NCBI RefSeq assembly: GCF_005116455.1
Contig: NZ_SWBP01000005.1
Coordinates: 186,001 to 250,000, forward strand
Origin: Pedobacter cryophilus
GTDB taxonomy: Bacteria > Bacteroidota > Bacteroidia > Sphingobacteriales > Sphingobacteriaceae
Reading direction: 5' to 3'
Length of the DNA stretch: 64,000 nucleotides
In this document: positions 35,324-44,365 of the stretch, piece after piece
Layout: the number at the start of each line of letters is the position of its first letter
Position numbering within the stretch: the first letter of the stretch is position 1
Position numbers and translations under genes: made by a program
Notes under the pieces: model-generated
Told to the model about the DNA's origin: nothing
Seen by the model: the letters and a program-made list of their open reading frames with translations, nothing else
Databases searched by the model: none

Positions 35324-38300
35324 ATGGATTATCAATTTAAGCAGATAGAGCAGCAATGGCAAAAATTTTGGGCAGAAAACGAAACCTTTAAAGTAGAGGT
35401 TGATGTTAACAAACCCAAATATTATGTTTTAGATATGTTTCCTTACCCAAGTGGGGCAGGTTTACATGTGGGCCATCCGCTGGGATATATTGCTTCGGAT
35501 ATTTTTGCGAGGTACAAAAGGTTAAAAGGATTTAATGTTTTGCACCCAATGGGGTATGATTCTTTTGGTTTACCAGCAGAGCAATATGCGATACAAACTG
35601 GGCAGCATCCGGCAAAAACAACAGAAACCAACATTAACCGCTACCGCCAACAGTTAGATAATTTAGGTTTTTCTTTTGATTGGAGTAAAGAGGTGCGCAC
35701 CAGTTCGCCCGATTATTATAAGTGGACGCAGTGGATTTTTATGCAGCTGTTTAACTCGTGGTATAATTTAGATACCAACCAGGCAGAGCATATTTCTACC
35801 CTGATTGAGAAATTAGAAACCATACCGGCTCAAGAAATTAATGCGGTTTGCGATGAAGATGTACAACATTTGCTTCCTAGCGATTGGAGTACATTAAGCG
35901 GAGAAGAAAAACAAGCCGAATTATTAAAATACAGATTAACTTATTTAAGAGAAAGCACTGTAAACTGGTGCGCTGCTTTAGGAACTGTTTTAGCCAATGA
36001 TGAGGTAAAAGATGGTTTTTCTGAACGCGGTGGTTTCCCCGTTGAACAGAAAAAAATGATGCAATGGAGTATGCGTATTTCTGCCTATGCAGAGCGTTTA
36101 CTACAAGGTTTAAACCATATTGATTGGCCAGAGCCACTAAAAGAAATGCAGCGTAACTGGATTGGGAAAAGTGTGGGGGCAATGGTGAAGTTTAGCCTCA
36201 TCCCCAACCCTTCTCCAAAGGAGAAGGGAGCGCAGGAGAATACTAAATTGGGTTATGAGACTGCTAATTCTCCTTTTTGGGATTTGTTGAAAGAGAATTC
36301 AAAAGAAAATAGAAAAAATGCTACTGATGCAGAATTAGTACTGTGGCAAAAATTAAGAGATAGCCAAACAGGATTTAAAATAAGAAGACAGCATGTAATT
36401 GAAGGTTTTATTGCTGATTTTGTTTGTTTATCAAAAGGTTTAGTTATTGAAGTTGATGGTGGTTATCATTCTAAAACAGAAGCTTTAGAATACGATAAGC
36501 AAAGAACCGAATTTTTAAACCAAGCAGGTTTTGAGGTGATTAGATTTTCAAATGAAGAAGTAATCAATCAAACTGATAAAGTTGTTTCGGATATAAAAGA
36601 AAAGTTAGAGCGTTTAACCTCAAAGTCAGGGGCTCCCTCTCCTTTGGAGAGGGCGGGGGGTGAGGCCATTGAAGTTTTTACCACTAGAGTAGATACCATT
36701 TATGGAGTTTCATTTTTAGTAATTGCGCCTGAGCATGAATTAGTAGCTCAAATAACTACGCCAGCGCAACAAGCTGATATTGATGCTTACATCGCACAAA
36801 CCAAAAAGAAATCGGAGTTAGACCGTATGGCAGATACCAAAACGGTGTCGGGGGCTTTTACGGGTAGTTATGCACTTAATCCATTAGATGGAACAAAAGT
36901 GCCAGTTTGGATTGCCGATTATGTATTAGCCGGCTACGGAACAGGAGCAGTAATGGCGGTTCCATCCGGAGATCAGCGTGATTATTTATTTGCTAAACAT
37001 TTTAATTTGCCAATTATTCAAATTTTAGATGCGCAACAAATTGAAGAACAAGCCGACCCTACTAAAGAAGGTAAATATATCAATTCTGGTGTAATTAATG
37101 GCTTAGGATATAAAGAAGCGAGTGTTAAAATTGTTGAAGAACTAAAAGAAGTAGGCATGGGCTATGGCAAAATTAATTACCGTATGCGTGATGCTATTTT
37201 TGGCCGACAACGTTATTGGGGTGAGCCGGTTCCGGTTTATTTTAAGCCTGCCCGTTCCGCAGGCGGGAATGGTTTGCCTTACTTAATTGATGAAAGCGAA
37301 TTGCCTTTGCTATTACCTGAGGTTGATAAATATTTACCTACCGAAAGTGGCGAACCACCTTTGGCAAGAGCTAAGGATTGGAAATATAAAGACGAATATG
37401 AGTACGAGTTAAGCACTATGCCGGGTTGGGCGGGTAGTAGCTGGTATTGGTACCGTTATATGGATGCTAAAAATGATTTGGCTTTCGCCGATGAAAAAGC
37501 CATTTCTTATTGGAAAGATGTGGATTTATACATTGGAGGCTCTGAACATGCTACCGGACACCTTTTATACAGCCGTTTTTGGAATAAATTTTTGAAAGAT
37601 TTAGGTCATGTTACCGAAGAAGAGCCTTTTAAAAAATTGATTAACCAAGGAATGATTCAGGGGAGATCTAATTTTGTTTATAGAATTAATGATGCAGAAG
37701 GAAAAGGAACAAATTCTTTTGTTTCTAACGGATTAAAATCTGAATACCAAACAACCGCATTACATGTAGACGTAAACATTGTAGTGAATGATATTTTAGA
37801 TATTGATAAATTTAAAGCATCAAGAGAAGAATATGCTAATGCCGAATTTATTTTAGAAAATGCCAAATACATTTGCGGTACTGAAGTAGAAAAAATGTCT
37901 AAATCTAAATTCAACGTAATAAGTCCTGATGATTTAGTAGAACGTTACGGTGCTGATACTTTGCGTATGTATGAAATGTTCTTAGGTCCGTTAGAGCAAA
38001 GTAAACCTTGGAATACCAACGGAATTGAAGGTGTTTTTAAATTCTTAAGAAAGTTTTGGAGGTTATTTCATGATGAAAACTGGAATTTTACAGTTTCTGA
38101 TGCAGAACCTACTAAAGCGGAGTTAAAATCATTACATAAAATTATTAAAAAAGTAGAAGATGATGTAGAACGTTTTTCTTTCAATACATCTGTTTCTAGC
38201 TTTATGATTGCGGTAAATGAGTTAACAGATTTAAAATGCAAAAACAGAGCAATTTTGCAAGATTTAGTGGTTACGCTATCCTCTTATGCTCCTCATATTT

Positions 38301-38578
38301 GCGAAGAACTTTGGGTGCTTTTAGGAAATAAAGCAGGTACACTTTCTTATGCGGCTTATCCTACATTTAATCCGGCTCATTTGGTAGAGAATGAATTTAA
38401 TTATCCGGTTTCTATCAATGGTAAAACAAAAACCAATGTGAACTTGCCATTAAGCATGGAAGTAGCCGAGGTAGAAAAATATATTTTAGAAAGCGAAATA
38501 ATCACGAAATATCTTGATGGTAAGGCGCCTAAAAAAATAATTGTGGTAAAAGGTAGAATTATAAATATTGTGGCTTAA
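35324..38578 (+). CDS. leuS: Leucine--tRNA ligase with in-frame DUF559 nuclease-domain insertion
   Basis: Class I synthetase that charges tRNA-Leu. About 1084 residues from ATG 35324 ([16 protein letters not shown]), against about 930 expected. The frame extends upstream to 35273, but that prefix is not part of the family. HIGH appears as [10 protein letters not shown] and KMSKS as [16 protein letters not shown]; the tRNA-binding and C-terminal domains are intact. At the entry of the CP1 editing domain, between [14 protein letters not shown] and [13 protein letters not shown], about 158 residues are inserted that contain a DUF559 endonuclease-like domain. A second, 7-residue insertion (PARSAGG) is encoded by a palindrome at 37247-37267. 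The frame is open throughout, so the single leuS seen here is presumably functional. Confidence 0.95.
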   Translation: MDYQFKQIEQQWQKFWAENETFKVEVDVNKPKYYVLDMFPYPSGAGLHVGHPLGYIASDIFARYKRLKGFNVLHPMGYDSFGLPAEQYAIQTGQHPAKTTETNINRYRQQLDNLGFSFDWSKEVRTSSPDYYKWTQWIFMQLFNSWYNLDTNQAEHISTLIEKLETIPAQEINAVCDEDVQHLLPSDWSTLSGEEKQAELLKYRLTYLRESTVNWCAALGTVLANDEVKDGFSERGGFPVEQKKMMQWSMRISAYAERLLQGLNHIDWPEPLKEMQRNWIGKSVGAMVKFSLIPNPSPKEKGAQENTKLGYETANSPFWDLLKENSKENRKNATDAELVLWQKLRDSQTGFKIRRQHVIEGFIADFVCLSKGLVIEVDGGYHSKTEALEYDKQRTEFLNQAGFEVIRFSNEEVINQTDKVVSDIKEKLERLTSKSGAPSPLERAGGEAIEVFTTRVDTIYGVSFLVIAPEHELVAQITTPAQQADIDAYIAQTKKKSELDRMADTKTVSGAFTGSYALNPLDGTKVPVWIADYVLAGYGTGAVMAVPSGDQRDYLFAKHFNLPIIQILDAQQIEEQADPTKEGKYINSGVINGLGYKEASVKIVEELKEVGMGYGKINYRMRDAIFGRQRYWGEPVPVYFKPARSAGGNGLPYLIDESELPLLLPEVDKYLPTESGEPPLARAKDWKYKDEYEYELSTMPGWAGSSWYWYRYMDAKNDLAFADEKAISYWKDVDLYIGGSEHATGHLLYSRFWNKFLKDLGHVTEEEPFKKLINQGMIQGRSNFVYRINDAEGKGTNSFVSNGLKSEYQTTALHVDVNIVVNDILDIDKFKASREEYANAEFILENAKYICGTEVEKMSKSKFNVISPDDLVERYGADTLRMYEMFLGPLEQSKPWNTNGIEGVFKFLRKFWRLFHDENWNFTVSDAEPTKAELKSLHKIIKKVEDDVERFSFNTSVSSFMIAVNELTDLKCKNRAILQDLVVTLSSYAPHICEELWVLLGNKAGTLSYAAYPTFNPAHLVENEFNYPVSINGKTKTNVNLPLSMEVAEVEKYILESEIITKYLDGKAPKKIIVVKGRIINIVA
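36193..36668 (+). mobile_element. DUF559-encoding element inserted in frame in leuS
   Basis: About 475 bp (158 codons). The ends are imperfect terminal inverted repeats of about 38 bp, starting GCCTCATCCCC at the left and ending GGGGGGTGAGGCC at the right. Each contains a perfect hairpin: CCCTTCTCC/GGAGAAGGG at 36208-36228 and CCCTCTCC/GGAGAGGG at 36635-36653. Inside is a DUF559 domain: [20 protein letters not shown], then [27 protein letters not shown] and [12 protein letters not shown], with the Asp and Glu-x-Asp expected of a PD-(D/E)XK nuclease site. The insert contains no Met codon, so it has no internal ATG in this frame and depends on leuS translation (a TTG start is conceivable). It is related to the pheS insertion at 8942-9065. 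Confidence 0.82.
37247..37267 (+). repeat. 21-bp palindromic in-frame insertion in leuS
   Basis: Between PVYFK and NGLPYLIDE of leuS, 21 GC-rich bases encode PARSAGG. The segment starts CCTGCCCG and ends GCAGGCGGG, with GCCTGC/GCAGGC pairing from 37246. The same type of palindrome occurs near 3509-3533 and 15770-15791. The length is a multiple of three, so the frame is kept. Confidence 0.65.
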
Positions 38579-38661
38579 CCGTTAACTCAATACTTAGTAC
38601 ATTTTTTTTTCGTTTTGTGTATCTAATCTATCTTTACTACCGTAAAAGGGATATGCGAAAC

Positions 38662-39111
38662 ATGAAAAAATATCTTTCTATTTTATTTATGCTATTTCTA
38701 GGAATTAGTATGAATGCAAAACCGCTAAGTTTGAATGTTGATACGTCTTTAGAGGAATTAACATTAAACAAAAATAAAATTATTTATAATGGGATGTTGC
38801 TTGGAAAATTTAATATCCAAAGTAAAGAGCTTGATATCAATAATAAAGAAAAAATCAAAGTGTATCACATCATCATTTTTTGTAAAGATGGTAAAGAAGT
38901 GGCTCAGTATGAGCTTCAGTTTAACGGAAAACCAAAAAAGAATTCGAGTGCAATTGTTGATGCTACATTAAAAACAACTAGAGACAATGTAAAGCATAAC
39001 CCTTCAAATTTTTTAGATTTTTCTGATTCTCTTTCACTGGAGAAAGAAGAATCAGAAATTGTTCAGTTTGAACAAGTGGTTAAATACTTACTATCTTATC
39101 ACTATTTGTAA
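38662..39111 (+). CDS. Hypothetical exported protein
   Basis: About 149 residues from ATG 38662, which gives a signal peptide (MKKYLSILFMLFLGISMNA) and an AAAAGGG ribosome-binding-like stretch about 11 bases upstream; ATG 38653 and a GTG at 38617 are alternatives. The mature part is lysine-rich and hydrophilic (KIKVYHIIIFCKDGKEVAQY) without a recognisable domain. It follows leuS by about 80 bases and ends at its own terminator. Confidence 0.65.
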   Translation: MKKYLSILFMLFLGISMNAKPLSLNVDTSLEELTLNKNKIIYNGMLLGKFNIQSKELDINNKEKIKVYHIIIFCKDGKEVAQYELQFNGKPKKNSSAIVDATLKTTRDNVKHNPSNFLDFSDSLSLEKEESEIVQFEQVVKYLLSYHYL

Positions 39112-39136
39112 AATAGAAACACTATAAAATTTATTT

Positions 39137-39162
39137 AAAGCCGCAAAATGCGGCTTTTTTTA
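39137..39162 (+). terminator. Rho-independent terminator
   Basis: AAAGCCGC / GCGGCTTT stem with a five-base loop and a T-run on the plus strand, 25 bases after the hypothetical exported protein gene. Confidence 0.82.
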
Positions 39163-39334
39163 TGCTTTTTTTGTAGCACTTATGTTATATAATTATTTAA
39201 GTTATACCGTAACATTGCATCCCTTTTCCCATCTTATTACAAACAAAAAAAGCTTTCATTGCTTTATTGGCTGTAATTAAGAAAGCCATTTAAGCAAAGA
39301 GCGATAATCTTTATCAAAAAAATAAGATCAAAAA

Positions 39335-41815
39335 ATGAAACACTTTTACATTTTATTACTGGCATTATTTTCAACCAGTTTTACTTACGCCCAATTTCCT
39401 GGCGGTGCAGCACAACCCACAATAGTTGGAAAAATTTCAGGTACTATTATAGATTCTCTTACTCAAAAGCCTGTTGATTATGCTACCATTTCTTTATCTA
39501 GAAGCGGACAAACAAAATCTACAAATGGTTCTTTAGCTGATGAAAAAGGAGCTTTTAAAGTAGAGAATATTAAACCTGGGAAATATAGAGTAACTATTTC
39601 TTTTATTGGATATGCATCTAAAATAATAGAGCCAGTAGAAACTACTTTGTCTAAACCCGATTTAAATATGGGAAACATTGTACTGTCGCCTAATAATAAA
39701 CTTTTAAATGAAGTTACTGTAATAGGAGAGGCCGCAGTAATAGAAAATAAAATTGATAGAATTGTTTACAATGCAGAAAAAGATGTAACCTCTGCCGGCG
39801 GCAACGCTACAGATGTTTTACGTAAAGTGCCTTTATTATCTGTAGATTATGAAGGAAATGTTTCTTTAAGAGGAAGTTCTAATGTTAGGGTTTTAATTAA
39901 TGGAAAACCATCCGGAGTAATGGCGGGTAACATGGGCGATGCTTTAAAAGCGATTCCTGCAGATCAGATTAAAAACGTAGAGGTGATAACTTCTCCATCA
40001 GCCAAATACGATGCCGAAGGATCATCCGGAATTATCAACATCATTACTAAAAAGAATAATTTAGAAGGTTTAAGCGGTTCTATTAATACTTCTGTGGGAA
40101 CTCGTCAAAATAACGCCAACGTAAACATTAATGCTAAAAAAGGAAGATTTGGCTTAAGCACTAATTTTGGAGGAAACTATTCTTGGCCAGCGGCAAGTAT
40201 TCTTGATTTTAAATCGGTTGGAAGTAATTTTACAAATAGCCAAACCGGTACAAATGAAACAGAGCGTTTAGCCGGAAATGGTTCTGTAGGGATTGATTAT
40301 GATTTTAATAATTACAATTCAATCAACTCTAGCTTAAAATTTAGTCGTTTTTCTTTTGGTACCGACGGAGCTAATACGGCTACCACTCAAATTGGAAATG
40401 ATATTAGTAGTTATTTACGTACTACAAACAGTGATTTTAGTGCTTTTAATTACGACTGGAATAATGACTTTACCCACAAATTTAAAAAAGAAGGGCAAGA
40501 ATATTCTTTAGCGGCACAATACACCAGAGGGAAGACAGATAACGATTATACCACTCTTTTTTCTAATAACCCGTTATCAGAAATTTCAGGGAATGATGGG
40601 GTAAATGAAGAGTTTACTTTTCAGGCAGATTATACGCATCCTTTTAAAAAGGTAATTTGGGAGCTAGGGGCAAAAAGTATTTTAAGAGATATTAATAGCG
40701 ATTCAAGAGCTCAAAAATTTAATCCAAGTTCCGAGTCTTTCACACCAATAACTGGAAGAAATAATATTTATGATTACAGTCAGGATGTAGCTGCAGCATA
40801 TTCTACTTTTGCTTTTACTTTAGCTAAGAAATATGGCTTTAAGTTGGGTGGAAGATATGAGTATACAGATATTAACGGAAGCTCAACACCTTCTAATCAA
40901 ATCCCAACTTTTGAAAACAGTTATGGTACTTTTGTGCCAAGTGTGGTAGTTTCTAGAAGTTTCAAGAATTTTCAAACTGTTAAACTGAGTTACAATAAAA
41001 GAATTCAGAGACCAAGTTTACCCTTCTTAAATCCTTTCCGTAACGTGGCAGATTCTTTACAACAATCTCAGGGAAACCCTAGCTTGTCTCCAGAAATCTC
41101 AAACAATTTCGAATTAGGATACTCCACTTTTGTGAAAACTACCGTAATTAATGCCTCTATTTTTTACAGAAGAACCAACGGAATTATTGAAAGTGTAATT
41201 AAGCCTACTGTTGAAAATGGAAAGTCTTTTTCACTACAAACTTTTGAAAACGTGGGTACAAATAATTCTTTTGGTTTCAATTTCTTTGGATCTGTAAATC
41301 CAATTAAAATATTGACTCTTAGAACCAACCTGAATATTAATTCTTATAACATTACTGTAAATAACTCGGCATTAAATCCTGATGCCAGTACATCAGGGAA
41401 AACTTATTTCTTATACAATGCATTTGTAAGTGGCTCTTTAAACTTGCCAAAAGGATTTATTATAGAAAGTTTTGTGATTTTAAATTCACCACGTAGAACT
41501 TTCCAAGGAGAGAATGCAGGTTTTAACATGTGGATTACCGGTTTTAAAAAGGAAATATTAAAGAAAAAAGGAAGTTTAGGTTTAACTATTATAGATCCAT
41601 TTAATGAGCGTAAAAACTTTAAATCTAATTTAGTAAGTACTAATTTTACGCAAAACACTAGTTTTTCTATCCCTTTTAGGTCATTTGGTGTAAACTTTAG
41701 TTGGAGATTTGGACAATTAAAGGCAGGATCACCAGCCAAGAAAAAAGGAGTAACCAATGATGATTTAAAACAAGGAGATAGCGGCCAAGGTGCCGGTGCA
41801 GTAGGGAATAATTAA
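39335..41815 (+). CDS. TonB-dependent receptor-like protein of the OMP_b-brl_3 family
   Basis: 826 residues. A signal peptide ending in TYAQ is followed by a CarboxypepD_reg-like domain (VGKISGTIIDSLTQKPVDYA to about 115) and a plug domain (DVTSAGGNATDVLRKVPLLS, VRVLINGKPSGVM, VEVITSPSAKYDAEGSSGII). A long barrel contains YNKRIQRPSLPFLNPF and GNPSLSPEISNNFELGYS, signatures of outer-membrane beta-barrel family 3. The C-terminus GVNFSWRFGQ is followed by a hydrophilic tail rich in Lys/Gly. No SusD-like partner is adjacent, so a polysaccharide-uptake role is not supported. Confidence 0.9.
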   Translation: MKHFYILLLALFSTSFTYAQFPGGAAQPTIVGKISGTIIDSLTQKPVDYATISLSRSGQTKSTNGSLADEKGAFKVENIKPGKYRVTISFIGYASKIIEPVETTLSKPDLNMGNIVLSPNNKLLNEVTVIGEAAVIENKIDRIVYNAEKDVTSAGGNATDVLRKVPLLSVDYEGNVSLRGSSNVRVLINGKPSGVMAGNMGDALKAIPADQIKNVEVITSPSAKYDAEGSSGIINIITKKNNLEGLSGSINTSVGTRQNNANVNINAKKGRFGLSTNFGGNYSWPAASILDFKSVGSNFTNSQTGTNETERLAGNGSVGIDYDFNNYNSINSSLKFSRFSFGTDGANTATTQIGNDISSYLRTTNSDFSAFNYDWNNDFTHKFKKEGQEYSLAAQYTRGKTDNDYTTLFSNNPLSEISGNDGVNEEFTFQADYTHPFKKVIWELGAKSILRDINSDSRAQKFNPSSESFTPITGRNNIYDYSQDVAAAYSTFAFTLAKKYGFKLGGRYEYTDINGSSTPSNQIPTFENSYGTFVPSVVVSRSFKNFQTVKLSYNKRIQRPSLPFLNPFRNVADSLQQSQGNPSLSPEISNNFELGYSTFVKTTVINASIFYRRTNGIIESVIKPTVENGKSFSLQTFENVGTNNSFGFNFFGSVNPIKILTLRTNLNINSYNITVNNSALNPDASTSGKTYFLYNAFVSGSLNLPKGFIIESFVILNSPRRTFQGENAGFNMWITGFKKEILKKKGSLGLTIIDPFNERKNFKSNLVSTNFTQNTSFSIPFRSFGVNFSWRFGQLKAGSPAKKKGVTNDDLKQGDSGQGAGAVGNN

Positions 41816-41832
41816 ATCAAAATATAGCAAAC

Positions 41833-41865
41833 AAAAAAAGGAGAGCCAAACGGTTCTCCTTTTTT
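41833..41865. terminator. Bidirectional terminator
   Basis: AAAAAAAGGAGAGCC pairs with GGTTCTCCTTTTT around a short loop. It separates the convergent receptor gene and the barrel gene of the sigma operon. Confidence 0.8.
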
Positions 41866-41886
41866 GTATTTATAGGGCTGTGTGTA

Positions 41887-42678
41887 TTAAAATCCAAAGG
41901 TTAAGCCAAAGTTTAAGTTTTTATAATCTGCCGGACCTTGGTTTTTAGCAAAAACATCATTCATATAATATTTGAAGAATACACCAGCGCCGCCATATCC
42001 AATTCTAACATTTGCGCCATATCTAAAAGGTTCAAAGTTATAGTCGTCTTTTACTTTTACTTTCCCGTTTTCATCACTTATTTGTTTTACTTTTCCGTTT
42101 AGTAAAAAGCCAACTTCTGGTCCAAATACAATAGTTGCTCTTTTACCTTTATCATTTTGCGCAGTGCGGTATTCAAAATATAATGGAACTCTTAAATAAC
42201 GACTAGAAAATCTGTTTTTTTCGTAAGTTCTAGTATCCACATCAGCAGCTAAAACAGGGTTTTCGGGTTTAATAGTTACATTTTGTTTTAATCTCATGTG
42301 GTTCCAATCTAAACCAGCGGCTAACATAATTTTAAAATTCGGGTTAAATCTTAAACTTAGTTCTAAAAGATCAAAACCTACATTACTGGTTTTCCAGGTT
42401 TCGTTTTCTAAAAAACCATAACCTGCGGGAGTAGAAAAATCAGAGCCTGTGTGGTATTTACTCAAACCAATATCAAAATGTTCAAAGGTTAAATCAAAGT
42501 CTAGTTTTGGATATTTCACCACTTTTTTAACTACACTATCTTTTTTTCCGATGTTAATTGCTACACCATCAGCGTTTATAATTACTGATGTAGTTTTCTT
42601 TTTAACGGTATCTTGTTCTTGCGCCTGTGCAAGGCTAAACATGGCTAAGCCCATTACACTTAAAAGTATCTTTTTCAT
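41887..42678 (-). CDS. Outer-membrane beta-barrel protein (PorT-like family) of the sigma operon
   Basis: 263 residues with a signal peptide (MKKILLSVMGLAMFSLAQAQ). A short charged linker (QDTVKKKTTSVIINADGVAI) precedes a barrel of the OMP_b-brl_2 type (FDLTFEHFDIGLSKY, LLELSLRFNPNFKIMLAAGL, RYLRVPLYFEYRT, FGPEVGFLLNG, FGLTFGF end). Its ATG overlaps the stop of the upstream membrane-protein gene by four bases (42675-42678). Third gene of a sigma factor, membrane protein, barrel operon. Confidence 0.83.
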   Translation of the reverse strand: MKKILLSVMGLAMFSLAQAQEQDTVKKKTTSVIINADGVAINIGKKDSVVKKVVKYPKLDFDLTFEHFDIGLSKYHTGSDFSTPAGYGFLENETWKTSNVGFDLLELSLRFNPNFKIMLAAGLDWNHMRLKQNVTIKPENPVLAADVDTRTYEKNRFSSRYLRVPLYFEYRTAQNDKGKRATIVFGPEVGFLLNGKVKQISDENGKVKVKDDYNFEPFRYGANVRIGYGGAGVFFKYYMNDVFAKNQGPADYKNLNFGLTFGF

Positions 42679-43472
42679 TTTTCTGCTTTTCTAAATTTGA
42701 ATAATCCTAAATTAATTCCAGTGATTTCGTTGTCACCTTCATCGGTTCTACTTACTTTAATAATTTTTTCTTCTCTCTTATCTACTTTGGCTACTACAAA
42801 ATTCACCAAGTCTCCTACTGATTTTATTTTTACTTTCCTTCCGGTAATGGCGCCATCATCGTTTAGGTTTTCATCATTAGTGTTTTGTGCTAAAGCCAGT
42901 GCAGCGTTCATGCTGCCATTTAATTTAGTTTGTTTGGCTTCATCATCTATCATTTGTTGCGCAACAGAATTGATTCTCTTTACTGGCTTTACTCTTGCCA
43001 AATCTTCTTCCAAGTTATTTAAATCTAAGACGGTTGCTTTGCTAGTAATGGTTGCATCCTCAGAAATATTTTTTTCAGAAACTTTATTTTCTTTACTAAC
43101 AGGCTGTTTTTTAGTGTTAGCAGCTAATAATTCAGGCTTTTCTAATCTTTGCTCTTTAATCTTTACTCCTAGTTCATCCTTTATTCCTTGTTCTTTACTT
43201 TCCTCAAGCTTAGGCTCCACCTTAGCTGTCAGTTCATCCGTCTGAGGTTTTAATTTAATTACCTCAGTAGGTTGAGTGTACAAACCCAATCCAATTCCTA
43301 AAACAATCACTACGCTAGCCGCAGCCATCCAAAAAATTGGAAATTTCTTTTTAGGTTTTTGCTTTAATTCCTGAGCTATTTTGTCCCATGAATTTGCAGA
43401 CGGTTCTACTTCAAAATCTTCAAAAGAGGATTTGAAAAACTCATCAAATTTTTTATCCGAAGCTACTTTCAT
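42675..43472 (-). CDS. Single-pass membrane protein, probable anti-sigma-type partner
   Basis: 265 residues. The cytoplasmic N-terminus carries FDEFFKSSFEDFEVEPSANS and WDKIAQELKQ, a motif common to Bacteroidota anti-sigma-like proteins. One transmembrane helix follows at about 45-64 (FWMAAASVVIVLGIGLGLYT) and then a long Lys/Glu-rich periplasmic segment. The gene overlaps the sigma factor gene by 20 bases and the barrel gene by four, so all three are translationally coupled. Holding the sigma factor at the membrane is inferred from topology and context; a zinc-type anti-sigma signature is not present. Confidence 0.7.
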   Translation of the reverse strand: MKVASDKKFDEFFKSSFEDFEVEPSANSWDKIAQELKQKPKKKFPIFWMAAASVVIVLGIGLGLYTQPTEVIKLKPQTDELTAKVEPKLEESKEQGIKDELGVKIKEQRLEKPELLAANTKKQPVSKENKVSEKNISEDATITSKATVLDLNNLEEDLARVKPVKRINSVAQQMIDDEAKQTKLNGSMNAALALAQNTNDENLNDDGAITGRKVKIKSVGDLVNFVVAKVDKREEKIIKVSRTDEGDNEITGINLGLFKFRKAEK

Positions 43473-44025
43473 TTCTGTATCCCTCTAATTTTAAAACTTG
43501 TTCTCTTAATACTGCCCTCGCTCTAGACAATTGCGATTTAGAAGCACCTTCTGTAATGCCCAATTCTGCTGCAATTTCTTTGTGCGAGTAGCCTTCAATG
43601 GCATACATGTTAAAAACCAATCGGTAACCACTACTAAGGTTTTGTATTAATCTCATTAAATCTTTTACGTTAATGCTACTCATATCAAAAGCGGTAGAAG
43701 CTCCCTGCTCATGAGTTTCATCTATTTCCACTACGTTGAGTGTTCGTAAATTTTTACGATAAAACTCAATAGAAGTATGCACCATAATTCTGCGCATCCA
43801 ACCTTCAAAAGAGCCTTCTCCCCGGTAATCATTTAGCTTTCTAAACACCTTCACAAAACCTGTTTGCATCATGTCTTCTGCCTCAAATTGATCTTTAGCA
43901 TAGCGCATACAAATCCCCAGCATTTTAGAAGAGGTAGTTTTATACAACAACTCCTGAAATTTAGGTTCACCGGCTTGGCAGCCTTTCACCACTTCTTCTA
44001 TAGTAAACTTTGGTTTCAAATTCAT
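43453..44025 (-). CDS. ECF-type RNA polymerase sigma factor
   Basis: 190 residues with sigma-70 region 2 (LYKTTSSKMLGICMRYAKDQ, FEAEDMMQTGFVKVFRKLND) and region 4 (LSSGYRLVFNMYAIEGYSHK, EIAAELGITEGASKSQLSRA). Region 3 and region 1.1 are absent, as in ECF sigma factors. First gene of an overlapping operon with a membrane protein and an outer-membrane barrel. It probably directs stress or envelope genes, possibly including this operon; no target promoter could be recognised. Confidence 0.93.
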   Translation of the reverse strand: MNLKPKFTIEEVVKGCQAGEPKFQELLYKTTSSKMLGICMRYAKDQFEAEDMMQTGFVKVFRKLNDYRGEGSFEGWMRRIMVHTSIEFYRKNLRTLNVVEIDETHEQGASTAFDMSSINVKDLMRLIQNLSSGYRLVFNMYAIEGYSHKEIAAELGITEGASKSQLSRARAVLREQVLKLEGYRNESSFG

Positions 44026-44365
44026 ATATGCTTCTATAAAGGTAGATGATGCTTTTGTTAAAATGGTTGCATGGTGGTTAATATTTTTTTAGAAAAGCAA
44101 GAATTCTACTATATCTTTAGCGGTAGCCGGGCTATCCATTATAGTCCCCGTAGAAAAATACGGGGCGCTGCCATTGCTATCCCGTTTAGGTATTTAGGGC
44201 AGTGCAAATCATAAAGGTTGATTTACAAGCGTGTTTTTGTCATGCTGAATTTATTTCAGCATCTTATTAAATAGGTTTGTTGTAGTGTTTAAGTAAAACC
44301 TAGTGTTTAAACTGTAAGCTGTAAAACATCAAATTTTAATTCTTTTTTTAACACGTAAAATCAAA
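44026..44365. other. Intergenic region with repeat-derived hairpins
   Basis: 340 bases without a gene. A GC-rich segment at 44120-44180 has a perfect CCCCGT / ACGGGG stem (44146-44165). A dispersed GTCATGCTGAA palindrome with the stem TGCTGAA/TTCAGCA lies at 44244-44262. The rest is AT-rich. Confidence 0.6.
44120..44180 (+). repeat. Repeat-family hairpin with CCCCGT/ACGGGG stem
   Basis: CCGGGCTATCC, then ATAGTCCCCGTAGAAAAATA and GCTATCCCGTT. The stem-loop at 44146-44165 has the same layout as 56242-56260, but its closing base pair is T-A instead of A-T. Confidence 0.5.

Noticed and set aside
36193-36668. Insertion in leuS as an intein
   Set aside because: No N-terminal Cys/Ser block A, no block B TxxH, and no C-terminal His-Asn followed by Cys/Ser/Thr at the joints. 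The nuclease is DUF559 rather than LAGLIDADG, and the ends are palindromic DNA repeats.
36193-36668. Insertion in leuS as a group I or group II intron
   Set aside because: The insert is fully open in the leuS frame and shows no intron core or reverse transcriptase. Splicing is not needed to keep the frame.
42697-43245. 182-codon open frame on the plus strand
   Set aside because: It is antisense to the anti-sigma-type membrane protein gene, which has a coherent protein pattern and tight operon overlaps. The plus-strand product is low in complexity (Ser/Leu/Phe-rich).
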